Assembly: GCA_964368495.1 (NCBI GenBank)
Contig: CAYJAJ010000043.1
Location: 1 to 6,514, forward strand
Source: CALVGQ01 sp964368495
GTDB taxonomy: Bacteria > Bacillota_I > Bacilli_A > Erysipelotrichales > Erysipelotrichaceae
Direction: 5' to 3'
Length of the DNA: 6,514 nt
This document shows positions 1 to 5,996 of this stretch, in pieces. The position numbers were made by a program, and so were the translations under genes. Below the pieces are notes generated by a model. It saw only the letters and a list, made by a program, of their open reading frames with translations, was not told where the DNA came from and made no database searches. Each line of letters opens with the position of its first letter. Positions within the stretch are counted from its first letter, which is position 1.

Positions 1-1
1 T

Positions 2-3000
2 ACAGAAATCGTCGTGTTTGAAATTTTAACTCCATCAGAAGTAGATTTAGCTACAATTACTCAACCAGAAGAACAGTATGACGCCTATATTAAAGGTGAT
101 CGTTTACCGGGATACTTCGCAGTAAATGAAACACTTTCAGTTAAAATACAGGCTAAAGTAGATAGCGATGATGACTTAACTGTAAATGAAGGTTTAGATT
201 ATTGGGATAATCATTATTACGCTGAAAGTTATGTAACCTTTAAGGAAACTGATGGTGATTATCTTCCAGGAATGAATGATCTTGATAAGCTTAGTGGTCA
301 AGTAGTCATTACTGAAGAAAACATTCGAGTTGTTGATGAAGTTACAGAAGATTTAGATTTTGATAACGACGGGAATAAAACAGAACTATTTATTACAGAT
401 ACTTCTGCAAGAATTACCGTATTAAAACCTGATGCAACAAACCGACTTGTAGCACATGTACCACGAGAAGTCATTTTCCATGGAAGTGCTGGTGGTGATG
501 TTATCAAAGATGGAACAATAAAAAGTGGTAGTGAAGAAGGTTTAAAACTTTATGTAGAACAAGGTGTTAATCATAAAGGTGCAGTTGAAGAATTTATTAT
601 TGATATAAAAATTGCCCATTATGGGACAATAATTCGAAGTGACAGTCAAGTAGGACCAGATGATGAGAATGCTATTTCAGTCACAAATACAGTAGAAGAG
701 GTTAAAGTAGGTACCTATGCTTTACCTGACTATTTAAGTGAAGAAGAAAGAACTTTATTAAATGAAAATTTAAAGGTTTATGTTTATGCTCGAGTTGTTG
801 ATGACATCAAAAACTTTGAATATGATGAACCAGAAATTAATAGCCTTTATACAAGGGCGAATAATTGGGTGTCATTAAATAAAAATGGTGAAGGATATCC
901 AATATCAGGTAAAGATATCGATGGCGATGACATTATTATTAATGTTGATGATTTTACAACTGAAGATAACATTGTTCAAATTAGATATGTCATTAAATCA
1001 TCAAATAATCCAGATCAAGAATTAGTTCCTTTGAACTTTAGGATTGATGTGGATGGAGATTTAAGTACAACAGCTAAAGAAGAAATGTTTGAAGTTGATC
1101 CAAATCAAGAACAAACTTATGTCATTAATTCATCGATTGAAGAGAATGCACCGTACATTAAAACAAGACCGATAAGTACCGATGTAAGAAACATTTTACA
1201 TATTAATAATGTCGTGCAAACTTTTGGAAAATATTCTAATAAAAATTTAGATGATATTTCTGTAAGCAATACTGTAGGTAATTACTTGGCAATTGAAGTA
1301 CCGTTAATGTACGTAGAAAACAATGTATCTTATTACTCTTACTATTCAAGAGAGGATACTGAAAATCCAGGCAACATGATATTTGAGTACAAGTGGATTG
1401 ACAAAGATATCATTGTAAGACAAACAAGTTATATGTTAATGTATCAAGCTCAGCTACAAAATGTTTCGGATGCACAGTTAAGTGATCCAGATGGCAAATT
1501 TGGAGATAATGTGCTTGATCATACGATCAAACAAGATAACATGACAAATCCACAAGTGGTGGCAATTGTGCCGAATTTTGAGGATTATAATGATACATTA
1601 TTCATAAATAACTATATAAAATATGGAAGTGCAGCTTATGAAAATTCTCCGTTAAATCGTGATTATATTGGCGAAAAACGTTTAGAATCAAATGAGGCAT
1701 CATGGACATATTACATTCTTGGAGAAGATGGAAATCCAGTAGAAAATCCAAGAGTATCGCTTGATGATTTCACAATAACAGTGGATCAAGTTACTATAAA
1801 TGGTTCGCAAAGAAAGATTTTGAATTGGGCATTTAATGATGTTTTAGAACCTGGACAAACAATTGTTATTGATTATATGTTACCTATCGGAGCAACTGAG
1901 CTTGCAGAAACACCACAAGCTTTGGCAAATAGTTCAGCTTATGGTTATAAGTTAGGGGCATACAAACCGGTAGTACTTCAAGAATTCCCTACAGGTCATG
2001 AGATGGGATTTGTACTTGATACTCAAGATGTTAATGACAACAATGTTTATGAGAGTGAACAAGCACTGACAGATACAATTGGAGGTGTACCATTTGAAAC
2101 ACAATTACAAATTATTCGTAAGAAAACAGCTTATACTGACTACAATCCAGAAGGATATTCAGATGAAAGACCTGCCTTGGTAACTGAGGGAACTATCTAT
2201 TCATTTATTTCATCTGTATCAGTAAAATCTTCTGCTGGTATCGAAGGGTACCGTAGTATGGTTATTTACGATGTTCTTCCGCATGTTGGTGATGAATTCA
2301 TTAAAACTGCATCAAATCCAAATGCTGATTTAGAAGATCAATTACCAAAAGAAAGAAATTCAGAGTGGTCAGGATGGCTAATTCCAGAATCCATTAAACT
2401 TATTGAATCTGAACAAGACCATGAAGAACCAGTTGTCACGGAACATTTGGATGGTGAAAGTAGAGAATTTGAAATTTGGGTTGGTCCATTTGTTTATGAA
2501 GGTGGTAATATAGTAGAAAAGACTGTGGATGATTTACCAACATTTGATCAAACAAAAACAACACAGTTCTACAATAATTTACAAGCGGATGTTACTGGAA
2601 GTGAAAAATCAAATTATTTTGTAAGATTAAGTGATTTAATTGCTGTAAAAGAAACAAATCCTGAAAGATACAATGAATTAAGTAAAAATGCGATGGCAAT
2701 TTGGGTTCAAATGATTCCTAATGTTTATCCAGAAGTTACAACAAAAGGAAATGTTAATTTTGAGTTAGTTTACGATATGCAAACGCCATTAAATAAAGAA
2801 TTATTTGAAGGTGTAATTTATGCATCAGATGAAGACCATGACATACTAAATAAAACTGAGGGTATCACTGGATGGAATACATTTGGGATTTATGTTGAGG
2901 ATGCTACAAATGGAGTTTCTGAATACTATGAATCACAAATTGCAGGAGTTTTCGTAGAGGCTCCACTAGAAAAAGGATATATCGGAAGTTATGTATGGTA

Positions 3001-5674
3001 TGATGAAAACATTAATGCAGAACTTGATGAAGCAAGCTATGTAAGACGTGAAGATGGTCGTTTAATCCTAGACACATTAACTAAGGATTTAAACTATGAT
3101 GGAGAATTGGATGACCCAGGTATCAATGATGTGTTTGTTGAATTACTAACAGATACTGGATATTCTGCAAATCAATTAGGACAAGCAATTGCTCCTTATA
3201 TTGATGAGTATGGTATGGAAAGTGATCGCTATGCTATTATTGATGAAGCAACAGGCGAATATTCTAAAGATGAATATGGTGTTATAAGGTATTCACTAGA
3301 AGGACCAATGACGTATTATACGAGAGAAGATATCTATGATAACAATGGTTACTTCATTTTCGCAGATTTAAATCCAAACGATTACCGTCTACGCTATACG
3401 ATGCCAAAGACGATATACAATGACTATCATATAAGCACATTAACCATTGGTGATACAAATACGCCAGTAACTGTCTATCGTGATGGTGAAACCCTACCTG
3501 ACTTAGGTCATACAGGGAAAGGTGTTGATAGTAAAGATGGATATGAAGTTAATGATGAACTAATTATCATTACTGATTCAATTGAAGTAAAAGCAATAAG
3601 TAACAATCCAAGTGATCATCCTGCGTATGATGCGAAGATGACTGGATATAGCTTAGGATTAGGAAAACAATTTATTTATTCAGGTACTGCATGGGTTGAT
3701 CAAAGTACTGTAGGTAGCACACTTACAAGTAATGGACTTATTGATGACCCGAGTACTGAAGCAAGATTAGAAGGTGTTGAGATTTCTTTCTATGAAGTTG
3801 CGGATGGAAAACAAGTACTTGCGAAAGATATTTATGGCAAAGATGCTGTGGTATTGAGTGATGAAGATGGATACTTTGAAGTAAAATTAATTCCTCATAA
3901 GGAATATATGGTTAAGGCTTCTACTGAAAATATTACTGATTCAATATATAAGCCAACGCCATTTAGAATTAACTTAGGAGTATTTGATAATGATCAAGAC
4001 AATGACTTGTTTATTGATGAAAATGAAGAATTTATTACTTCAACATTCTATGCAGATGCACCAAGAGATTACGACACTAATGAAATATTAGACAATGGAG
4101 CAGGTATATATGGTCCTAGCAACAACATTGATTTAGGTTTCGTTCCTGAAGGATTCGGATTCATAGGAAGTTATATTTGGGAAGAACTAAATGATGAACT
4201 TTATGACGGTATAAGAAGTGAATATCGAAATGCAGCAGGAAATTTAGTTCCTGAACCTGGTATAGCTGATGTTGATGTTTACTTAGAACAATTCTATTAT
4301 GATTATGAAGTTACTCCTGAATTAGATGATGAGGGTAATCCACTACTTGATGGTGAGGGTAATCCAATTGAACCGGTATACTGGAAAGCGACAGGAGAGC
4401 CAGCTATAAAACTTACTACTGATGAGACAGGAATATATATCTTTGAAAACTTGTCTACATCTTACAAAGAACCAACTACAGATATAACTTATTTAGTAGG
4501 ATATCGTGTACGCATTGACTTGGACACTGTTGATGATAAATTCAATATTACTAAATTCCAAACAAATAATGGAGTTAATGACAGTGATTTACCACGAAAT
4601 TCTACGGTTGGTTATTTAACACCACATAACTTTGATGATTACATTATTATTGCAGAAGAGGCAACAGAACATTCTCATGTTGATAATGTATTTGAAGCGA
4701 ACGGTACTGAATATGATATTTCTAAGGCAATAATGGTATTGGATGTTGATGCAGGATTCAAGGAAGTTGAACCTGATGGTTTAATTGAAGGAACGATATT
4801 CCTTGATGAAAATTTCAACGGATTAGTTGATGAAGGTGAAGGGTATGCTTCTTTTGTAGAGCATTTAAAAACGGAAGAACTAATTGAAAGCACACATGAG
4901 TTAGAGTTTACTGTAACTTTAAATAAATTCTATTTGGATGAAAATCAAATGTGGTTACCTTACCCTCATGCTGCAAATCAAGCTACAGAGCAAGTAATAG
5001 TAAATAGCTCAACAGCAGGTGATGGCAAGTATAGTTTCAATGTAAACTCGTATGAAGTTGTAGAGGGTATTGAGCGCTTAATGGGATATACTTTAGATAT
5101 TAGTGATAACACAAATATCTTGGTTCCAACAGCTACACCAACGCCAACGCCAACTCCAACGCCAACACCAACTACTACACCAACTCCGGAAGTGGTAGAA
5201 AAAGAAGCAATCAGTGAAAGAATCATTCCAGCGAAATACATGATAAAATCGACTGATAATGCAAGTGCACTTTATATACTTAGTGAAGATACTGAAGATG
5301 AAGACACTCTTGGATCTACAACACCAATACTTTCTAAAACAAAAGATAACAGATACTATGGTAACCAAAATGAAGAGGTTACGGGTATCATTATCCCAGC
5401 TACATATGAAGATCCGAAAGGTAGAGCATTAACAGGTATTTATGAAGGTTATGATACGACTATAGCTAGAAATCTAAGTGGGTATAATGCTGGATTCATT
5501 GATGAAAAATATAAGCCATTAATTAATATACCAGTGATTTCAGGAGGAAGTTATAATCCTGCAGACACTAGCGATATTATCAATTTAGGTTTATGGATAT
5601 TACTGATGGGTGGTTCAGCATCAATTATTGTTATATTACTAGCAAAATCAAAGAAGAAAAAAGAGACAAAATAA
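2..5674 (+). CDS. Giant surface adhesin-like protein with SdrD-B-type stalk modules and C-terminal anchor (5'-truncated)
   Basis: The reading frame is open to the left edge, so the true start and signal peptide lie outside; residues here are numbered from the codon at base 2 (1,890 residues). It is probably a surface adhesin or matrix-binding protein; its ligand cannot be read from sequence. Residues 1-990 are beta-rich, acidic and form the presumed distal region. They include D757-VLPHVGD, SEWSGW at 787 and WNTFG at 958, motifs I associate from memory with large Firmicute adhesins. Four SdrD-B-like modules follow at about 994-1221, 1224-1381, 1387-1587 and 1594-1833; three open with IGSYVW, IGSYIW or EGTIFLDEN, and all close on a Gly-Leu or Gly-Phe strand. 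The C terminus has NPADTSD (1852-1858), a hydrophobic helix (about 1862-1880) and a lysine tail. No cysteine is present. A terminator follows at once, so this is the last gene of its transcript. I am sure of the coding frame and architecture class, not of the binding function. Confidence 0.93.
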   Translation, partial: TEIVVFEILTPSEVDLATITQPEEQYDAYIKGDRLPGYFAVNETLSVKIQAKVDSDDDLTVNEGLDYWDNHYYAESYVTFKETDGDYLPGMNDLDKLSGQVVITEENIRVVDEVTEDLDFDNDGNKTELFITDTSARITVLKPDATNRLVAHVPREVIFHGSAGGDVIKDGTIKSGSEEGLKLYVEQGVNHKGAVEEFIIDIKIAHYGTIIRSDSQVGPDDENAISVTNTVEEVKVGTYALPDYLSEEERTLLNENLKVYVYARVVDDIKNFEYDEPEINSLYTRANNWVSLNKNGEGYPISGKDIDGDDIIINVDDFTTEDNIVQIRYVIKSSNNPDQELVPLNFRIDVDGDLSTTAKEEMFEVDPNQEQTYVINSSIEENAPYIKTRPISTDVRNILHINNVVQTFGKYSNKNLDDISVSNTVGNYLAIEVPLMYVENNVSYYSYYSREDTENPGNMIFEYKWIDKDIIVRQTSYMLMYQAQLQNVSDAQLSDPDGKFGDNVLDHTIKQDNMTNPQVVAIVPNFEDYNDTLFINNYIKYGSAAYENSPLNRDYIGEKRLESNEASWTYYILGEDGNPVENPRVSLDDFTITVDQVTINGSQRKILNWAFNDVLEPGQTIVIDYMLPIGATELAETPQALANSSAYGYKLGAYKPVVLQEFPTGHEMGFVLDTQDVNDNNVYESEQALTDTIGGVPFETQLQIIRKKTAYTDYNPEGYSDERPALVTEGTIYSFISSVSVKSSAGIEGYRSMVIYDVLPHVGDEFIKTASNPNADLEDQLPKERNSEWSGWLIPESIKLIESEQDHEEPVVTEHLDGESREFEIWVGPFVYEGGNIVEKTVDDLPTFDQTKTTQFYNNLQADVTGSEKSNYFVRLSDLIAVKETNPERYNELSKNAMAIWVQMIPNVYPEVTTKGNVNFELVYDMQTPLNKELFEGVIYASDEDHDILNKTEGITGWNTFGIYVEDATNGVSEYYESQIAGVFVEAPLEKGYIGSYVWYDENINAELDEASYVRREDGRLILDTLTKDLNYDGELDDPGINDVFVELLTDTGYSANQLGQAIAPYIDEYGMESDRYAIIDEATGEYSKDEYGVIRYSLEGPMTYYTREDIYDNNGYFIFADLNPNDYRLRYTMPKTIYNDYHISTLTIGDTNTPVTVYRDGETLPDLGHTGKGVDSKDGYEVNDELIIITDSIEVKAISNNPSDHPAYDAKMTGYSLGLGKQFIYSGTAWVDQSTVGSTLTSNGLIDDPSTEARLEGVEISFYEVADGKQVLAKDIYGKDAVVLSDEDGYFEVKLIPHKEYMVKASTENITDSIYKPTPFRINLGVFDNDQDNDLFIDENEEFITSTFYADAPRDYDTNEILDNGAGIYGPSNNIDLGFVPEGFGFIGSYIWEELNDELYDGIRSEYRNAAGNLVPEPGIADVDVYLEQFYYDYEVTPELDDEGNPLLDGEGNPIEPVYWKATGEPAIKLTTDETGIYIFENLSTSYKEPTTDITYLVGYRVRIDLDTVDDKFNITKFQTNNGVNDSDLPRNSTVGYLTPHNFDDYIIIAEEATEHSHVDNVFEANGTEYDISKAIMVLDVDAGFKEVEPDGLIEGTIFLDENFNGLVDEGEGYASFVEHLKTEELIESTHELEFTVTLNKFYLDENQMWLPYPHAANQATEQVIVNSSTAGDGKYSFNVNSYEVVEGIERLMGYTLDISDNTNILVPTATPTPTPTPTPTPTTTPTPEVVEKEAISERIIPAKYMIKSTDNASALYILSEDTEDEDTLGSTTPILSKTKDNRYYGNQNEEVTGIIIPATYEDPKGRALTGIYEGYDTTIARNLSGYNAGFIDEKYKPLINIPVISGGSYNPADTSDIINLGLWILLMGGSASIIVILLAKSKKKKETK
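2981..3664 (+). other. SdrD-B-like stalk module 1 (protein domain)
   Basis: Residues 994-1221 open with IGSYVWYDEN. They carry the loop D1029-x-N-x-D-G-x-x-D-D, which matches the calcium-binding loop pattern of SdrD B repeats, followed by PGINDVFVELL, the usual next strand. The module closes with YSLGLGK. In the family the B module is typically about 110-120 residues, so this copy is about twice as long. The extra sequence lies in two places: between the opening strand and the calcium loop (about 1004-1028), and in the region rich in Tyr, Asp and Glu after FVELL. Module boundaries are inferred from the recurring opening and closing strands. Confidence 0.75.
3671..4144 (+). other. SdrD-B-like stalk module 2 (protein domain)
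   Basis: Residues 1224-1381 begin FIYSGTAWVDQ and include LIDDPSTEARLEGVEISFYEV, equivalent to the family pattern of acidic loop, Gly and beta strand. They then have the characteristic DEDGYFEVKLIPHKEYMV segment, corresponding to the GxYxFxxLxPGxY pattern of Cna-B/SdrD-B folds. A second acidic loop with alternating Asp and Asn follows (DNDQDNDLFIDEN), a plausible calcium site, and the module closes with NIDLGFV. The opening strand is degenerate compared with module 1, so the start is less certain than the end. Confidence 0.7.
4160..4762 (+). other. SdrD-B-like stalk module 3 (protein domain)
   Basis: Residues 1387-1587 open FIGSYIWEELND, with PGIADVDVYLEQ as the next strand, TTDETGIYIFENL as the GxYxFxxL strand, YRVRIDLD, and a closing LDVDAGFK. 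The usual Asp/Asn calcium loop between the first two strands is replaced by a segment reading ELYDGIRSEYRNAAGN, which lacks the spaced Asp ligands. This module may therefore not bind calcium at that position. An insertion containing a short tandem duplication (DEGNPLLD / GEGNPIEP) separates the second and third strands. Confidence 0.72.
4325..4372 (+). repeat. Short 24-bp-period tandem duplication in module 3
   Basis: GATGATGAGGGTAATCCA at 4325-4342 recurs with one mismatch as GATGGTGAGGGTAATCCA at 4349-4366, a period of 24 bases. It encodes the repeated peptides DDEGNPLL and DGEGNPIE, an acidic insertion between two strands of the third stalk module. The near-identity at nucleotide level suggests a fairly recent in-frame duplication. 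Confidence 0.7.
4781..5500 (+). other. SdrD-B-like stalk module 4, interrupted by a Pro-Thr tract (protein domain)
   Basis: Residues 1594-1833 begin LIEGTIFLDENFNGLVDEGE, a good opening strand plus D-x-N-x-N-G-x-x-D-E loop, and continue through GDGKYSFNVNSYEV, the GxYxFxV strand, and GYTLDIS. A Pro-Thr tract then intervenes at 1709-1729. Only after roughly another 100 residues does the expected closing strand appear, as GYNAGFIDE. The opening and closing strands match modules 1-3, which is why I treat the segment as a single interrupted module. An alternative reading is that the module ends before the tract and the GYNAGF strand belongs to a separate short domain. Confidence 0.6.
5126..5188 (+). 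repeat. Pro-Thr dipeptide tract encoded by CCAACN hexamers
   Basis: Residues 1709-1729 alternate Pro and Thr with a single Ala and one Thr triplet. The core at 5138-5173 is six consecutive copies of CCAACN differing only at the wobble base. Such tracts form stiff extended linkers in wall-anchored proteins. Because the unit is six bases, gain or loss of copies would change tract length without shifting the frame. Its position between module strands rather than next to the anchor is unusual. Confidence 0.9.
5555..5671 (+). other. C-terminal anchoring region: NPADTSD motif, membrane helix, basic tail
   Basis: Residues 1852-1890 read as a motif, then a hydrophobic stretch (LGLWILLMGG through IIVILLA) and KSKKKKETK. 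This is the tripartite layout of sortase substrates: a recognition motif, a membrane-spanning helix that halts export, and a positive tail retained in the cytoplasm. The motif is not LPxTG. NPADTSD keeps the Pro, Thr and following Asp seen in many LPxTGD or NPxTxD signals, but with one extra residue between Pro and Thr and Ser in place of Gly. It may be a variant sortase signal, or the protein may simply stay membrane-anchored. Confidence 0.7.
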
Positions 5675-5685
5675 ACTGAAACAAC

Positions 5686-5717
5686 AAAAAGAGCAAGGCG
5701 AAAGCCATGCTTTTTTT
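5686..5717 (+). terminator. Rho-independent terminator after the giant adhesin gene
   Basis: AGCAAGGC (5692-5699) pairs with GCCATGCT (5704-5711) around a GAAA loop, with one internal A-A mismatch. It is followed directly by a T run (5711-5717). The A-rich bases 5686-5691 can extend the stem by pairing with the T run, which suggests partial bidirectionality. It begins 12 bases past the stop codon and separates the two surface-protein genes into different transcripts. Confidence 0.88.
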
Positions 5718-5823
5718 GTATGAAAAGTCGTAGTATGAGCTTGTGATATTTTAGTATAGATTTAACAACATATAATTAAAAAAATAGAATATTTAACAAG
5801 CAAAAACCGTATAATAGATAAAA
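5718..5823. other. AT-rich intergenic spacer without a gene
   Basis: I find no convincing ORF, tRNA or structured RNA here. The one recognisable element is a consensus -10 hexamer TATAAT at 5810-5815 with no acceptable -35 at 16-18 bases upstream. Any promoter there would be weak or would need an activator. If used, it would place the cre site just downstream of the start of transcription. Confidence 0.5.
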
Positions 5824-5835
5824 TTCCAATTGGAA
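5824..5835. promoter_or_regulatory. Perfect 12-bp palindrome overlapping the cre site
   Basis: TTCCAATTGGAA is a perfect inverted repeat with no spacer. Its right five bases are shared with the left end of the cre match at 5831-5844. It could be an operator for a second dimeric regulator that competes or cooperates with CcpA. A short AT-rich palindrome may also occur by chance, so the role is inference. Confidence 0.4.
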
Positions 5836-5844
5836 ACGCTATCA
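5831..5844 (+). promoter_or_regulatory. Catabolite-responsive element (CcpA binding site)
   Basis: TGGAAACGCTATCA fits every fixed position of the Bacillota cre consensus TGNAANCGNTNNCA. CcpA with phosphorylated HPr binds such sites when preferred sugars are plentiful. The site ends 23 bases before the -35 of the promoter at 5868. Sites upstream of the promoter are associated with CcpA activation, as for ackA of Bacillus subtilis, whereas sites over or below the start usually repress. Activation of the downstream gene is therefore the simpler reading, but repression of an upstream promoter at 5810 is possible. Confidence 0.65.
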
Positions 5845-5867
5845 TTAAATAAATGTGATTATTGTAG

Positions 5868-5896
5868 TTGACCTCATTAGAAAAATATTATAATAT
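5868..5896 (+). promoter_or_regulatory. Sigma-A-type promoter for the Thr-repeat secreted protein gene
   Basis: TTGACC (5868-5873) is a near-consensus -35. Two overlapping -10 candidates follow: TAATAT at 5891-5896 with the ideal 17-base spacing, or a consensus TATAAT at 5889-5894 with 15. Both lie in a 14-bp AT palindrome (5884-5897). Transcription would start near 5901-5904, giving a leader of about 95 bases before the ATG at 5997. It lies downstream of the terminator, so the second gene has its own transcript. Confidence 0.75.
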
Positions 5897-5945
5897 TACA
5901 TTCAGCTAATTTTATATGAATGAAAAAAATTAGTATTAATTATTC

Positions 5946-5962
5946 ATTTACAGATTGTAAAT
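5946..5962. promoter_or_regulatory. Inverted repeat in the presumed 5' leader
   Basis: ATTTACA, GAT, TGTAAAT form a perfect dyad of 7-base arms with a 3-base spacer, about 45 bases past the predicted transcription start. It overlaps a second small dyad, AAATCA-A-TGATTT (5959-5971). As DNA it resembles an operator with TACA/TGTA half sites; as RNA it would make a weak AU-rich stem with a tight loop. No regulator can be assigned. Confidence 0.4.
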
Positions 5963-5984
5963 CAATGATTTTATGAGAAAATAA

Positions 5985-5990
5985 AGGGAG
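5985..5990 (+). promoter_or_regulatory. Ribosome binding site for the Thr-repeat protein
   Basis: AGGGAG within AAAGGGAG ends 6 bases before the ATG at 5997. It contains the GGAG core complementary to the 3' end of 16S rRNA. The good spacing and the signal peptide that follows fix this ATG as the start. Confidence 0.88.
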
Positions 5991-5996
5991 ATATTT

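Noticed and set aside
14..16. GTG as the start codon of the giant protein
   Set aside because: The frame is open upstream to base 2, there is no ribosome binding site in bases 1-13, and no signal peptide follows, which an exported protein with this C-terminal anchor should have. The gene is truncated by the window edge.
298..507. Minus-strand ORF of about 69 codons
   Set aside because: It lies wholly inside the giant coding region, has no ribosome binding site and a low-complexity Ser/Thr composition from antisense reading. It is a shadow.
4675..5368. Three minus-strand ORFs over modules 3-4 and the Pro-Thr tract
   Set aside because: Their Val-Gly and Trp/Arg/Cys-rich runs are simply the antisense of the CCAACN repeats, and all are embedded in a strongly supported plus-strand gene.
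2..5674. Mollicute-type recoding of UGA as Trp
   Set aside because: All Trp residues in the long frame are TGG and no in-frame TGA occurs; the anchoring tail also points to a walled Gram-positive cell.
5741..5760. TTGTGA / TATAGA as a promoter
   Set aside because: The two hexamers are separated by only 8 bases, incompatible with sigma-A recognition.
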